A stretch of DNA of 64,000 nt from UBA10677 sp045532295 (GCA_045532295.1 JAZSFP010000007.1:248001-312000), one strand, 5' to 3'; positions 26,199-33,796 are shown, numbered from the stretch's first letter. Notes: a model not told the origin generated them from the letters alone. Translations and numbers: made by a program.

Positions 26199-27275
26199 TT
26201 AAGCCTCCACTACGACGCCGTGACTAATACACGGAATCGTTTCGCCCTGATAACAACTTTGTGAACTCATCAAAGCGCCCGTAGCAAAATACGCTACCTT
26301 CTTATACACACCCTCAGCCATTTTATCGAGAACAAATGAATTGAAAACAGTTGCGCTACACCCACAACCACTACCACCTTGATAACATTTCTGAGAAGAA
26401 TCGTAAATTAAACTTCCACAATCTATATAGTTTTGTCCAAGATCGTAGCCCCTCTCACGCATAAGGTCTCTTAAAATATCCGAACCGAGTTTTCCAAGAT
26501 CACCCGTAATAATTAAATCGTAGTCTTTAGGCGTCGTGTTAGTATCGTTAAATAAAGAAACGAGGCTGGATAGCGCGGCAGGCGCCATACTTGCGCCCAT
26601 ATTGTTTAAGTCGTTCGTACCAAAGTCCACGACCTTTCCGAAAGTTGCCAAAGTAATTTTCGGTCCCACCCCCTCGCGAGAAAGTATCGTTGCGCCCGCG
26701 CCCGTAACAGTCCACTGCGCGTAAGGTGGGCGTTGACAACCATACTCAAGAGGGTAACGAAATTGTCGTTCTGCAGTTGCAAAGTGACTTACCGTTGCGC
26801 AAAGAATATTGTCATAATACCCTGAGTTAAGTAATGATGCACCAACACCAAGACATTGACTCATCGTCGAACAAGCACTATATGCGCCAAGATATGGTAT
26901 ATTCATCTCTCTTGCAACGTAACTTGAACTTGTAATCTGGTTAAGAAGGTCGCCCGCAATCATAAGATTAATTTCTTCCCTATCTTTTCCACAGTCGTCA
27001 AGAGCGCCAACGATTGCATCAGTTAGCATATCAATTTCTGCTTTTTCAAAGCATTTCTCACCCATTTTATCGTCAGCATAATGTTTCCTAATATATTTAC
27101 CCATCGGTCCTTTACTTTCTTTTTCTCCCCCTACACTCATTCTTCCAACTATTTTAGGGGGATTTTCAAAGAATAGCGTCTGTCCAACTCTTTTATTAAA
27201 GGATTTTATGTGCTCGGCTTTTTCTCCTTTAGCAATAAAATTACAATTATTTCCTTTTATTAAAGTCTTACTCAT
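26199..27275 (-). CDS. spoVAD: stage V sporulation protein AD
   Basis: Soluble, thiolase-fold component of the SpoVA complex that binds dipicolinic acid, 358 residues from ATG 27275. Recognisable segments are RMSVGGEKESKGPMG, AGDLLNQITSSSYVARE, GAYSACSTMSQ and RFPLEYG-like RYPLEYGCQRPP. The start follows the spoVAC stop by one base; five upstream codons of the ORF lie within spoVAC and are excluded. The C-terminal third is Cys-rich (near SGCGCSATVFNS). It is co-transcribed with spoVAC and spoVAE. Confidence 0.95.
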   Translation of the reverse strand: MSKTLIKGNNCNFIAKGEKAEHIKSFNKRVGQTLFFENPPKIVGRMSVGGEKESKGPMGKYIRKHYADDKMGEKCFEKAEIDMLTDAIVGALDDCGKDREEINLMIAGDLLNQITSSSYVAREMNIPYLGAYSACSTMSQCLGVGASLLNSGYYDNILCATVSHFATAERQFRYPLEYGCQRPPYAQWTVTGAGATILSREGVGPKITLATFGKVVDFGTNDLNNMGASMAPAALSSLVSLFNDTNTTPKDYDLIITGDLGKLGSDILRDLMRERGYDLGQNYIDCGSLIYDSSQKCYQGGSGCGCSATVFNSFVLDKMAEGVYKKVAYFATGALMSSQSCYQGETIPCISHGVVVEA

Positions 27276-27276
27276 A

Positions 27277-27750
27277 TTACACCATTCCAAATAATATTAA
27301 GTGAATCAAACCAGCGATAGTTGACCAAAATATTCCGTTAACAATAACGGGACCAACGACAGAAAACATTTTAACACTCGTTCCAAATATCAACCCCTCC
27401 GACTTAAATTCCATTGAGGCACTCGACATCGCGTTAGCAAAACCCGTTATAGGCAAAAATGAGCCTGCACCACCGCGTCGACCGATAACGTCGTAAAAGC
27501 CAAGACCAGTAAAAAGAATTGCTATACTTATAAGAGTCATTGAAGTAATATTTGACACCATTTGAATTTCCATTTCGGGAAAAATTAGTGTGTATAAATC
27601 TGCAATTATTTGACCTATTACACAAGTAATTCCTCCCACAAGAAAAGCGTCAAACAGCGATTTAAGAGTTGACGAAACGGGCGTAACCGCTTTTACGTAT
27701 TCATTATATCGGGCGTTTCGCCGTTCAGTTTTATCGTTCATCTTTACCAT
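27277..27750 (-). CDS. spoVAC: stage V sporulation protein AC
   Basis: Integral membrane protein of 157 residues. In B. subtilis SpoVAC forms the mechanosensitive pore of the SpoVA channel for dipicolinic acid. After a polar N-terminus of about 28 residues it has four or five hydrophobic segments; GRRGGAGSFLPITGFANAM is typical of the family. GGAGA lies close to ATG 27750; a second Met three codons on is a possible alternative start. A short ORF upstream overlaps its first codons, and a forespore-type promoter lies about 90 bases upstream. Confidence 0.95.
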   Translation of the reverse strand: MVKMNDKTERRNARYNEYVKAVTPVSSTLKSLFDAFLVGGITCVIGQIIADLYTLIFPEMEIQMVSNITSMTLISIAILFTGLGFYDVIGRRGGAGSFLPITGFANAMSSASMEFKSEGLIFGTSVKMFSVVGPVIVNGIFWSTIAGLIHLILFGMV

Positions 27751-27823
27751 CGTTCTCCTTGATTAATATTTCCCTTTCACAAGGATTGAAAATTAGAGAG
27801 TTAATTTGATTTTTGATTTTCAT
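27731..27823 (-). CDS. possible 30-residue ORF coupled to spoVAC
   Basis: Short ORF of 30 codons. GAGG lies six bases before its ATG at 27823, right after the predicted start point of the spoVA promoter. It ends at TAA 27731-27733, overlapping the first codons of spoVAC by about 20 bases. The peptide is polar with no membrane segment and no recognised family. It could be a genuine small forespore protein, a translational-coupling leader, or chance. The spoVAC ribosome binding site lies inside it. Confidence 0.35.
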   Translation of the reverse strand: MKIKNQINSLIFNPCEREILIKENDGKDER

Positions 27824-27838
27824 AATTTACCTCAAAAT

Positions 27839-27868
27839 TAATATCCCCAACGTGCAAAATTTTTATGC
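27839..27868 (-). promoter_or_regulatory. forespore sigma-F/sigma-G-type promoter for spoVA
   Basis: On the minus strand GCATA (27864-27868), a 15-base spacer and GGGGATATTA (27839-27848). This fits the B. subtilis sigma-F pattern (GYATA, about 16 bases, GGNNANAHTR). It also fits sigma-G (GHATR, 18 bases, CATNHTA) with one mismatch, GATATTA. A forespore promoter is expected for spoVA genes. No sigma-A box is seen. Confidence 0.65.
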
Positions 27869-27904
27869 AAAAATTAAAACGGAGCAGTACGTACCACTCC
27901 GTTT
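27869..27904 (-). terminator. intrinsic terminator of the spoIIA operon
   Basis: On the minus strand AACGGAG, a 12-base loop and CTCCGTT, followed by an interrupted T-run, seven bases after the sigF stop. It separates spoIIA from spoVA. Confidence 0.85.
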
Positions 27905-27910
27905 CGTAAT

Positions 27911-28630
27911 TTATTCACAAAAATTTTCCCTTAATTTTTTAATAATTTTACTTTCAAGTCTTGATATTTGTACCTGCGAAACCTTCATTACTCTTGCTAC
28001 TTCGCTTTGTGTTTTATCTTTATAATAACGAAGAATTATTATCTTTTTTTCTCTATCTGATAGCGAAGATATTGCATCTTTTATTAACATATAATCTATC
28101 GTTTTATCCGTTTCATCGCCATTAGTAATTTTTTCATAAAGCGCTTGTCCCTGCTCGTCGTCGCCTTTATCATAAAGAGATACTGGAATCTTTACCGCCT
28201 CCATTGCAAAAATAACCTCTTGAGCATCAACCATAAACTCTTTTGCTATTTCATCAATCGTCGGCGATTTTCCTTCCTTATTTTTGACAGCATCACAATA
28301 ATAAGCAATCTTGCAAGCAAGTGATTTAGTAGAGCGTGAAACCTTCAAATATCCGTCATCACGTAAATATCGCTTAATTTCGCCAGCGATCATAGGAACG
28401 GCGTAAGTAGAAAATTTTACTCCAAATTCACTTTGAAAATTATTGATTGCTTTCAGCAATCCTATACTACCAAGTTGGAATAGGTCGTCGTACTCCACTC
28501 CTTTGTTTTTGTAGCGTCTTAAGATACTTTTAATAAGCGGAGAATTATGTTCAACAAGCCTTTCTTTTGCTGAATTATCACCATTTTGCGCAAGTTTTAT
28601 TAACTTTAAAGTTTCTTCGTGTTCAAGCAA
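27911..28630 (-). CDS. sigF: forespore RNA polymerase sigma factor SigF
   Basis: First forespore-specific sigma factor, 239 residues. Region 2 has DLFQLGSIGLLKAINNF and KFSTYAVPMIAGEIKRYLRDD; region 4 has the helix-turn-helix KTQSEVARVMKVSQVQISRLE. On sequence alone SigF and SigG are hard to separate; the spoIIAA-spoIIAB genes upstream settle it as SigF. The start is TTG 28630, with GGCGGTG a few bases upstream; no ATG gives a full region 1.2/2. SpoIIAB should hold it inactive until SpoIIAA is dephosphorylated. It would be expected to read the spoVA-type promoter next door, or to act through SigG. Confidence 0.95.
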   Translation of the reverse strand: MLEHEETLKLIKLAQNGDNSAKERLVEHNSPLIKSILRRYKNKGVEYDDLFQLGSIGLLKAINNFQSEFGVKFSTYAVPMIAGEIKRYLRDDGYLKVSRSTKSLACKIAYYCDAVKNKEGKSPTIDEIAKEFMVDAQEVIFAMEAVKIPVSLYDKGDDEQGQALYEKITNGDETDKTIDYMLIKDAISSLSDREKKIIILRYYKDKTQSEVARVMKVSQVQISRLESKIIKKLRENFCE

Positions 28631-28643
28631 GTTGCACCGCCGT

Positions 28644-29057
28644 CTATATCTTTTTGCTCATTATAACGGTCGTACCGCCATTTTCGTTGGTTTTCACTTC
28701 TAAAGTGTCCATAAAGGTTTCCATAACCGTAAAACCCATTCCACTACGTTCTTCGTTTGGGCGTGTTGTAAAGAACGGTTTTCTTGCTTCGCTAATGTCT
28801 GCTATACCTATGCCAAAATCCTTAATTTCTACCGTTAAAACGCCATCAATGATAGTTGCGCGTATATAAATATCGCCGTCATTTTTCCCATAAGCGTGAA
28901 CGATACAATTAGTAACGGCCTCTGATACTGCTGTTTTTATATCGTCAATATCGTCAATCGTTGGATTTAGTTCAACGCAAAACGCCGCAATAATACTTCT
29001 CGCTAAAGCCTCGTTTTTGCTTAGTGCTGGTAACTTTATTTCTATATAATTATTCAT
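28644..29057 (-). CDS. spoIIAB: anti-sigma-F factor SpoIIAB
   Basis: Serine kinase and anti-sigma factor of 137 residues with the GHKL ATPase fold: N-box AVSEAVTNCIVHAYG, G1 box DFGIGI and G2 region RSGMGF. It binds SigF, and with ATP phosphorylates SpoIIAA, so the balance of the two sets forespore gene expression. ATG 29057 directly follows the spoIIAA stop; its ribosome binding site GGAGG is formed by the last codons of spoIIAA. It is part of the spoIIAA-spoIIAB-sigF operon. Confidence 0.96.
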   Translation of the reverse strand: MNNYIEIKLPALSKNEALARSIIAAFCVELNPTIDDIDDIKTAVSEAVTNCIVHAYGKNDGDIYIRATIIDGVLTVEIKDFGIGIADISEARKPFFTTRPNEERSGMGFTVMETFMDTLEVKTNENGGTTVIMSKKI

Positions 29058-29372
29058 TTAGTCCTCCATAGTAACTTTGGGCATAATTCCATATATCCCT
29101 GAAAGCGTTAATATTTTGTCCACGCACTTTGACGGATTAGCAACAAAAATAGGTATTCCACGTGCGCTCATTTTTTTATAGCGCCCTAACAAAACGCCTA
29201 TTCCCGTACTATCCATAAAGTTAAGTTCGTTCATTTCAACAACGACTTTTTTAATCTTTGGATTATCAAATAATTTATCGAGTTTATTCCGAAAAAATAT
29301 TGCGCAACTTTCATCAAGTTCGCCCGATAATCCAACGTAAAGAGTGTCGTTTATCATTTTACTTTTTAACAT
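29058..29372 (-). CDS. spoIIAA: anti-anti-sigma-F factor SpoIIAA
   Basis: STAS-domain protein of 104 residues. The unphosphorylated form displaces SigF from SpoIIAB. The phosphorylation site is S55 in MDSTGIGVLLG. GGAGG lies five bases before ATG 29372. The phosphatase that would reactivate it (SpoIIE) is not in this window. It is the first gene of the operon; a sigma-H-like promoter candidate lies 35-60 bases upstream. Confidence 0.96.
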   Translation of the reverse strand: MLKSKMINDTLYVGLSGELDESCAIFFRNKLDKLFDNPKIKKVVVEMNELNFMDSTGIGVLLGRYKKMSARGIPIFVANPSKCVDKILTLSGIYGIMPKVTMED

Positions 29373-29405
29373 TTGAACCTCCTTTGCAATAACTTCATTA
29401 TATAA

Positions 29406-29436
29406 TAATTCTTATAGCGCGTTTTGACACTCTTTT
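29406..29436 (-). promoter_or_regulatory. candidate sigma-H-type promoter of spoIIA
   Basis: On the minus strand AGAGTGT (29427-29433) and GAATTA (29406-29411) sit at the spacing used by sigma-H. The -10 core GAAT fits, while the -35 has mismatches to AGGA. A TATAAT at 29397-29402 has no partner -35. The spoIIA operon is sigma-H controlled in B. subtilis. Confidence 0.35.
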
Positions 29437-29549
29437 GTGAATATTATCGAATTTTGTACTCTACAAAGTTAAATTCTATCTTGCAAAATTCGTTGCAATA
29501 TCATTTATTAAAAAAATTAAAAAAATTTTAAAAAACCGCCTTTTTTTTC

Positions 29550-29578
29550 TTGACTTATTTTTTGATTTATAGTATTAT
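29550..29578 (+). promoter_or_regulatory. sigma-A promoter of the tRNA operon
   Basis: TTGACT (29550-29555), a 17-base spacer and TATTAT (29573-29578). The expected start is near 29585, about 18 bases before the first tRNA. Confidence 0.85.
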
Positions 29579-29602
29579 ATACAGGTCAGCGCAAGATGGT
29601 TT

Positions 29603-29677
29603 CGGGGTGTAGCGCAGTGGTAGCGCACGTGGTTTGGGACCATGGGGTCGGGAGTTCGAGTCTCTTCACCCCGACCA
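29603..29677 (+). tRNA. tRNA-Pro (TGG)
   Basis: Cloverleaf with acceptor CGGGGTG/CACCCCG, anticodon loop TTTGGGA (anticodon TGG), discriminator A and encoded CCA. G37 follows the anticodon, making it an expected TrmD substrate. Confidence 0.97.
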
Positions 29678-29701
29678 AAATACATTCACCGTCGTCTTTG
29701 T

Positions 29702-29778
29702 GGGCCTTTAGCTCAGTTGGTTAGAGCAACCGGCTCATAACCGGTCGGTCCGGGGTTCAAGTCCCTGAAGGCCCACCA
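29702..29778 (+). tRNA. tRNA with CAT anticodon (elongator Met or Ile-lysidine)
   Basis: Acceptor GGGCCTT/AAGGCCC, anticodon loop CTCATAA, CCA encoded. The normal G1-C72 pair and the anticodon stem rule out initiator tRNA. Elongator Met and the Ile2 tRNA (C34 changed to lysidine by TilS) cannot be separated safely by eye. If Met, it is the substrate of TmcAL at 48643. Confidence 0.93.
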
Positions 29779-29807
29779 TTTCCATCTTCCACTTTCCCAC
29801 AAATTGT

Positions 29808-29884
29808 GGCCTGGTAGTTCAGCTGGTTAGAACGCTAGCCTGTCACGCTAGAGGTCGAGGGTTCGAGTCCCTTCCAGGTCGCCA
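29808..29884 (+). tRNA. tRNA-Asp (GTC)
   Basis: Acceptor GGCCTGG/CCAGGTC with one G-U pair, anticodon loop CTGTCAC (GTC), discriminator G, CCA encoded. Its G34 is a queuosine site, served by Tgt and QueA in this window. Confidence 0.97.
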
Positions 29885-29892
29885 TTTTTTTT

Positions 29893-29968
29893 GCCTCGAT
29901 AGCTCAGTCGGTAGAGCAGGAGACTGAAAATCTCCGTGTCGGTGGTTCGATTCCGCCTCGAGGCACCA
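29893..29968 (+). tRNA. tRNA-Phe (GAA)
   Basis: Acceptor GCCTCGA/TCGAGGC, anticodon loop CTGAAAA (GAA), A37, CCA encoded. It is charged by PheST, sensed by the T-box at 24864-25096, and an expected MiaA/MiaB substrate. Confidence 0.97.
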
Positions 29969-29975
29969 CTTCCCT

Positions 29976-30050
29976 GCTGGAGTAGCTCAATGGCAGAGCA
30001 ACTGATTTGTAATCAGTAGGTTGCGGGTTCAACTCCCATCTCCAGCTCCA
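29976..30050 (+). tRNA. tRNA-Thr (TGT)
   Basis: Acceptor GCTGGAG/CTCCAGC, anticodon loop TTTGTAA (TGT), discriminator T, CCA encoded. Confidence 0.96.
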
Positions 30051-30061
30051 GCAAGAAAAGA

Positions 30062-30087
30062 AGGACTTCTCGCAATGCGAAAGTCCT
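30062..30087 (+). other. hairpin between tRNA-Thr and tRNA-Tyr
   Basis: AGGACTT and AAGTCCT enclose a second stem CGCA/TGCG, giving a strong 26-base hairpin with no T-run. It may be a processing element or stabiliser in the tRNA precursor. A terminator is unlikely, since tRNA-Tyr follows. Confidence 0.55.
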
Positions 30088-30111
30088 ATATTAAAACCTT
30101 GTTGACTTTAT

Positions 30112-30196
<85 letters not shown>

Positions 30197-30230
30197 AGAA
30201 CCATTTACAAAAGTAAATGGTTCTTTTTTT
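30197..30230 (+). terminator. intrinsic terminator of the tRNA operon
   Basis: A 12-bp stem AGAACCATTTAC / GTAAATGGTTCT with a four-base loop, then a T-run. It begins directly after the CCA of tRNA-Tyr. Confidence 0.93.
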
Positions 30231-30239
30231 GTAAAGTTC

Positions 30240-30268
30240 TTGCAAATGCTTATTAAATATGCTATACT
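30240..30268 (+). promoter_or_regulatory. sigma-A promoter of the GH32 gene
   Basis: TTGCAA (30240-30245), a 17-base spacer and TATACT (30263-30268). The expected start near 30275 gives a leader of about 24 bases containing AAAGGTGG. No operator repeat stands out. Confidence 0.8.
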
Positions 30269-30298
30269 AAATTAAGAATTAATTAAAGGTGGAAAATT

Positions 30299-31402
30299 AT
30301 GGATTATTTACAAAAAACTAAATACCACTATCGCCCAAAGAAAGGTTGGGTAAACGATCCAAACGGGCTTATTTATTTTCAAGGATATTATCATCTTTTT
30401 TATCAACATTGTCCTGATTTTGAAGAGCCTTGGATACAACCTATGCACTGGGGGCACGCAAGAACTAAAGATTTTATAACCTGGGAAGAATTGCCCGTTG
30501 CACTCTATCCCGACCAAGAATACGATAACAACGGATGTTGGTCAGGAACGGCTATCGAAAAAGACGGAGTTTTATATCTTGTCTACTCTTCTATATATTC
30601 CCCTGCGGGTTTAAACGAAAAAAATCAAACCGTCAGCGTTGCATACTCTTTTGACGGAATTAATTTTAAAAAATACGAAAACAATCCCGTTATACGTAGA
30701 TATCCCAAAGAAGGTGGTCCCGACTTTCGCGACCCTGCCGTGTGTTGCATTGACGGTAAATATTACTGCGTAATGGCAACTGGCAATCCCGATAAGAAGA
30801 AAGCAAGGCTTCTTTTATACGAGAGTAACGACTTATTTAACTGGGAATATAAAGAAATAATGAGCGAGTGGGATGAGTGTATTTACGCTGAATGCCCTTC
30901 ATTTAAAAGCGCAGGGGAACTATGTCTCTTAACAGCATCAGTTTGCCAGTTGAACTGGAGTCATTATTTTACTATTATGTACGGAAATTTTGATAACGGT
31001 AGGTTTTTTGTCAAACATTGCGCCGAAGTTGACAAAGGGCCTGACCAGTATGCTGGACAAGTGTTTCAAGACCATTTAGGTAGAAATATTCTAATATCTT
31101 GGATACCGGGATGGGCATATAAGTGCTATGCTGAAAAAGATATAGGTAGTTTCTCAATACCGCGCGAAATAAGATTAAACGACGGAATAATCACGGTATA
31201 CCCTATACGAGAATTACAGCATTTACTAAAAGATGAGGATAAGTGTCTTAAGCGAACGAAGAAAGGCTTTATCGTTAAAAGAACGGGGCGTGAGGCGCTT
31301 GTTTATGAGGGGAAAATTGACGATCTCAAAATTTTACGTGACGGCTGTTTCGTAGAAATTTTCGTTAACGGCGGTCAGGAAGTATATACCGTTTTACTTT
31401 AA
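30299..31402 (+). CDS. GH32 fructan/sucrose hydrolase, short form
   Basis: Beta-fructofuranosidase-type glycosidase cleaving beta-fructosides (sucrose, sucrose-6-phosphate, levan or inulin oligomers). It has 367 residues. The five-bladed propeller carries all three acidic motifs: nucleophile D20 in WVNDPNG, the RDP motif at 144-146 and the acid/base E198 in YAECP. There is no signal peptide, so it acts in the cytosol. Family members are usually about 450-500 residues; here the C-terminal beta-sandwich is cut down to a remnant ending in FVEIFVNGGQEVYT. AAAGGTGG precedes the ATG. No PTS or sugar transporter gene is adjacent, so the substrate is open. Confidence 0.93.
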   Translation: MDYLQKTKYHYRPKKGWVNDPNGLIYFQGYYHLFYQHCPDFEEPWIQPMHWGHARTKDFITWEELPVALYPDQEYDNNGCWSGTAIEKDGVLYLVYSSIYSPAGLNEKNQTVSVAYSFDGINFKKYENNPVIRRYPKEGGPDFRDPAVCCIDGKYYCVMATGNPDKKKARLLLYESNDLFNWEYKEIMSEWDECIYAECPSFKSAGELCLLTASVCQLNWSHYFTIMYGNFDNGRFFVKHCAEVDKGPDQYAGQVFQDHLGRNILISWIPGWAYKCYAEKDIGSFSIPREIRLNDGIITVYPIRELQHLLKDEDKCLKRTKKGFIVKRTGREALVYEGKIDDLKILRDGCFVEIFVNGGQEVYTVLL

Positions 31403-31416
31403 GGAGAATACGTATC

Positions 31417-32961
31417 GTGATAAACAAATTTGAATATATAGATACTAATGGGGTAAAACTATTTACTGCAATTTGTCTTCCCGATGATTGCAATAAATTC
31501 CCCACTGTAATATTTCGCTCACCCTATGTTGATTTTACAGAAGAAATGGATGAAACTACTATTGTTGAACAAATTGCAAACGAGACAAAATCATTCTTGG
31601 AAAATGGTTACGCTATCGTTTTTCAGCATTGTCGCGGTAGAGGCAAGAGCGACGGGGATTGCGTCCCCTATATAAACGAGCGTGAAGACGGGCTTTTCTT
31701 GCAACAATGGGTAAGAGAACAACCCTTTTACAATGGCGAAATTTATCTTTGTGGACACAGTTATACAAGTTCTGTTCACTATGTTACTGCACCCTTTGCG
31801 TCAGACGTTAAAGGCGCGGTTTTAGGATGTCAAGACCAAGAGCGCTATAATTGTAATTATCGCAACGGTTTTTACAAAATAGCAAGTTGGTATTGCGATA
31901 TGTATAAAGCCAAGAGTATGAAAACGAAAAATTATTCCGTTGACAGTTGGAATATGCTACCCTTATCCCATTTTAGCAAGGAGGTATTTGGTGAAAGCGT
32001 TGAGGATTTTGACGCCATACTGCATCATCCAGATAAGAACGACGAATTTTGGAATAGTCGATTCGGTGGAAACGACGCAAGGGGCGCAATTAACGGCTCA
32101 AATATTCCCATACTTCTTACAACGGGATTTTACGATTTCTATATCGGTGGAGTTTTTGATATGTGGAACAATCTTGACGAACCAACAAAGTCAAAATCTG
32201 CGCTCATCGTATACCCATACGACCACTCTTGTCATCCTGAAACTCAGCCTATTCAGTTTGAAGGCGCATCACTTGAAGATGCTTTTGGCGATTATCAAGT
32301 GCGTTGGCTTAATGCTATAAGAAATAATGAAAAACCTTTTGTTACGCAAGGGAAAATCACTTATTATAAACTATTTGGCAATACTTGGTGCGTTGATGAT
32401 TTTATTACGCCAAGTAAAGAATTAACTTTTACTCTTGGGGAAGACGAAAGAACTTATATTTACAACCCTAACGACCTCCCCTCCTTTAACGGAGGATTGT
32501 CCACTTGTTTTGGAGGAAATGCTTGGCAAAACGAACCTAATTTAAGGGATGATATTATAAGCGTATTTACTCCCGAATTTTCTAAAGATACTTTTATAAA
32601 AGGCAAGATGAAAGTTAAACTTTGCGTTAAATCCGATTGTGAAGACACTTGCTTTTACGTTAGATTGAGTCTTGTAAAAAACGAGGGATATTACGGCTTA
32701 CGCGATGATATAAATCAAATTTCAAATTATAAACCTAATTACAGACCGAACGATGAAATAGAACTCGATTTTAGTTTTGACGAACACGCATTCGTCGTAA
32801 AGAAAGGCGAAAAAATTCGTATTGATATTGCCTCAGCAAATAAGAATTATTACGTGAGACACACAAACACTAAAGGATTGTTTTGTGAGCAAACAAAAAC
32901 TAAGATAGCAAAGAACACCGTAATTTTGAACAAATCTACTCTTACAGTATTCTATAAGTAA
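31417..32961 (+). CDS. CocE/NonD-type alpha/beta hydrolase (S15 X-Pro dipeptidyl-peptidase-like)
   Basis: Serine hydrolase of the S15/CocE group, 514 residues. The nucleophile S115 is in GHSYTSS, preceded by the family's CRGRGKSDG. The acid is probably the Asp in GFYDFYIGG and the base the His in YDHSCHPE. A C-terminal jelly-roll domain follows (about 355-514). Substrates in this group range from acyl esters to X-Pro peptides and cannot be read from sequence. The start is GTG 31417 with AAGGAG ten bases upstream, overlapping the GH32 stop region, so the two genes form an operon. No signal peptide is visible. Confidence 0.9.
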   Translation: MINKFEYIDTNGVKLFTAICLPDDCNKFPTVIFRSPYVDFTEEMDETTIVEQIANETKSFLENGYAIVFQHCRGRGKSDGDCVPYINEREDGLFLQQWVREQPFYNGEIYLCGHSYTSSVHYVTAPFASDVKGAVLGCQDQERYNCNYRNGFYKIASWYCDMYKAKSMKTKNYSVDSWNMLPLSHFSKEVFGESVEDFDAILHHPDKNDEFWNSRFGGNDARGAINGSNIPILLTTGFYDFYIGGVFDMWNNLDEPTKSKSALIVYPYDHSCHPETQPIQFEGASLEDAFGDYQVRWLNAIRNNEKPFVTQGKITYYKLFGNTWCVDDFITPSKELTFTLGEDERTYIYNPNDLPSFNGGLSTCFGGNAWQNEPNLRDDIISVFTPEFSKDTFIKGKMKVKLCVKSDCEDTCFYVRLSLVKNEGYYGLRDDINQISNYKPNYRPNDEIELDFSFDEHAFVVKKGEKIRIDIASANKNYYVRHTNTKGLFCEQTKTKIAKNTVILNKSTLTVFYK

Positions 32962-32966
32962 AAATA

Positions 32967-32993
32967 AAAGGACCGCATGTACGGTCCTTTTTT
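32967..32993. terminator. bidirectional hairpin terminator
   Basis: An A-run, GGACCG, a six-base loop, CGGTCC and a T-run between the convergent hydrolase gene and the unknown gene at 32999. Confidence 0.9.
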
Positions 32994-32998
32994 GCTAA

Positions 32999-33742
32999 TT
33001 ATAAAATTGAGAACAAGATTATTGCGCCTACAACGATTGCGGCAATTACTCCAACGACCGCAAAAGCAGTCCCAGAACTTTCTCTTCCGTAAAACCTAAA
33101 GAGCGTTTTTCCTTCCTTGTGATAACCGTATCCGATTAAGTCCCCTCTACTTCCGTCAGAGTTTTTAAGGTATATTCCCGTCCACGCAAGTTCGCGGAAA
33201 ATTTCGCCACTATCGTGCTTGTTGTGACTTTTGATATTAACGCGTATATCACTTTGACCAACGCAAACTATGGGCTTAGTTTCGTTATAGGATTTAGCGA
33301 GTTTTGCTCTTGCGTCGTCGTATATGAAATCATATGGATTATTATGGAATTTGTAAGTTTTACTTAAATTAAATATTCCTTTAATCTCGTCGGGAATATC
33401 ATACGATTTTCCAAAAATTTCTCTTTGATAAACCCACGGAGTATTTGAATAGAAGTTATCCATACTTCCCGAAGAACTTTTCGTAGTAGTCGTGCTATTG
33501 CCGTTATCATAATAAGTCGTCGTAGGAGTAGATGAAACGTTGTAAGATGAACTTACGTTATAGTCATAATAGACCTTATGAATTTTTGCCGAATTAACGT
33601 CAAAGATTACGTCGTCAAGAGTAAGCGACTCAAGATAATGAAAAGGCGATTTTTTCGGATTTTTAAGATCGTAATAACCTTTCTTTTTTAAGAAATTCTT
33701 CTTTGCGCCCATAAAATCTTTGCGATAATCTTTTTCAGTCAT
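32999..33742 (-). CDS. tail-anchored protein of unknown function
   Basis: Protein of 247 residues that I do not recognise. It begins with a basic, Lys-rich stretch. A low-complexity Ser/Thr/Tyr/Asn-rich linker spans about 60-95. A globular middle follows, and a single hydrophobic segment occupies the last 20 or so residues, so it is probably a tail-anchored membrane protein with the bulk in the cytosol. GGAG lies seven bases before ATG 33742, and its own promoter is strong. It sits alone between convergent and unrelated neighbours. The composition suggests a lineage-restricted gene. Confidence 0.7.
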   Translation of the reverse strand: MTEKDYRKDFMGAKKNFLKKKGYYDLKNPKKSPFHYLESLTLDDVIFDVNSAKIHKVYYDYNVSSSYNVSSTPTTTYYDNGNSTTTTKSSSGSMDNFYSNTPWVYQREIFGKSYDIPDEIKGIFNLSKTYKFHNNPYDFIYDDARAKLAKSYNETKPIVCVGQSDIRVNIKSHNKHDSGEIFRELAWTGIYLKNSDGSRGDLIGYGYHKEGKTLFRFYGRESSGTAFAVVGVIAAIVVGAIILFSIL

Positions 33743-33767
33743 AATATTACTCCACCACTTTTTTATT

Positions 33768-33796
33768 ATTATAGCATAATGCTAATGTTTTATCAA
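33768..33796 (-). promoter_or_regulatory. sigma-A promoter of the tail-anchored protein gene
   Basis: TTGATA (33791-33796), a 17-base spacer and TATAAT (33768-33773), about 20 bases before the start codon's leader begins. Confidence 0.78.

Noticed and set aside
29702..29778. Initiator tRNA-fMet
   Set aside because: It has a normal G1-C72 pair and lacks the three-G/three-C anticodon stem of initiators.
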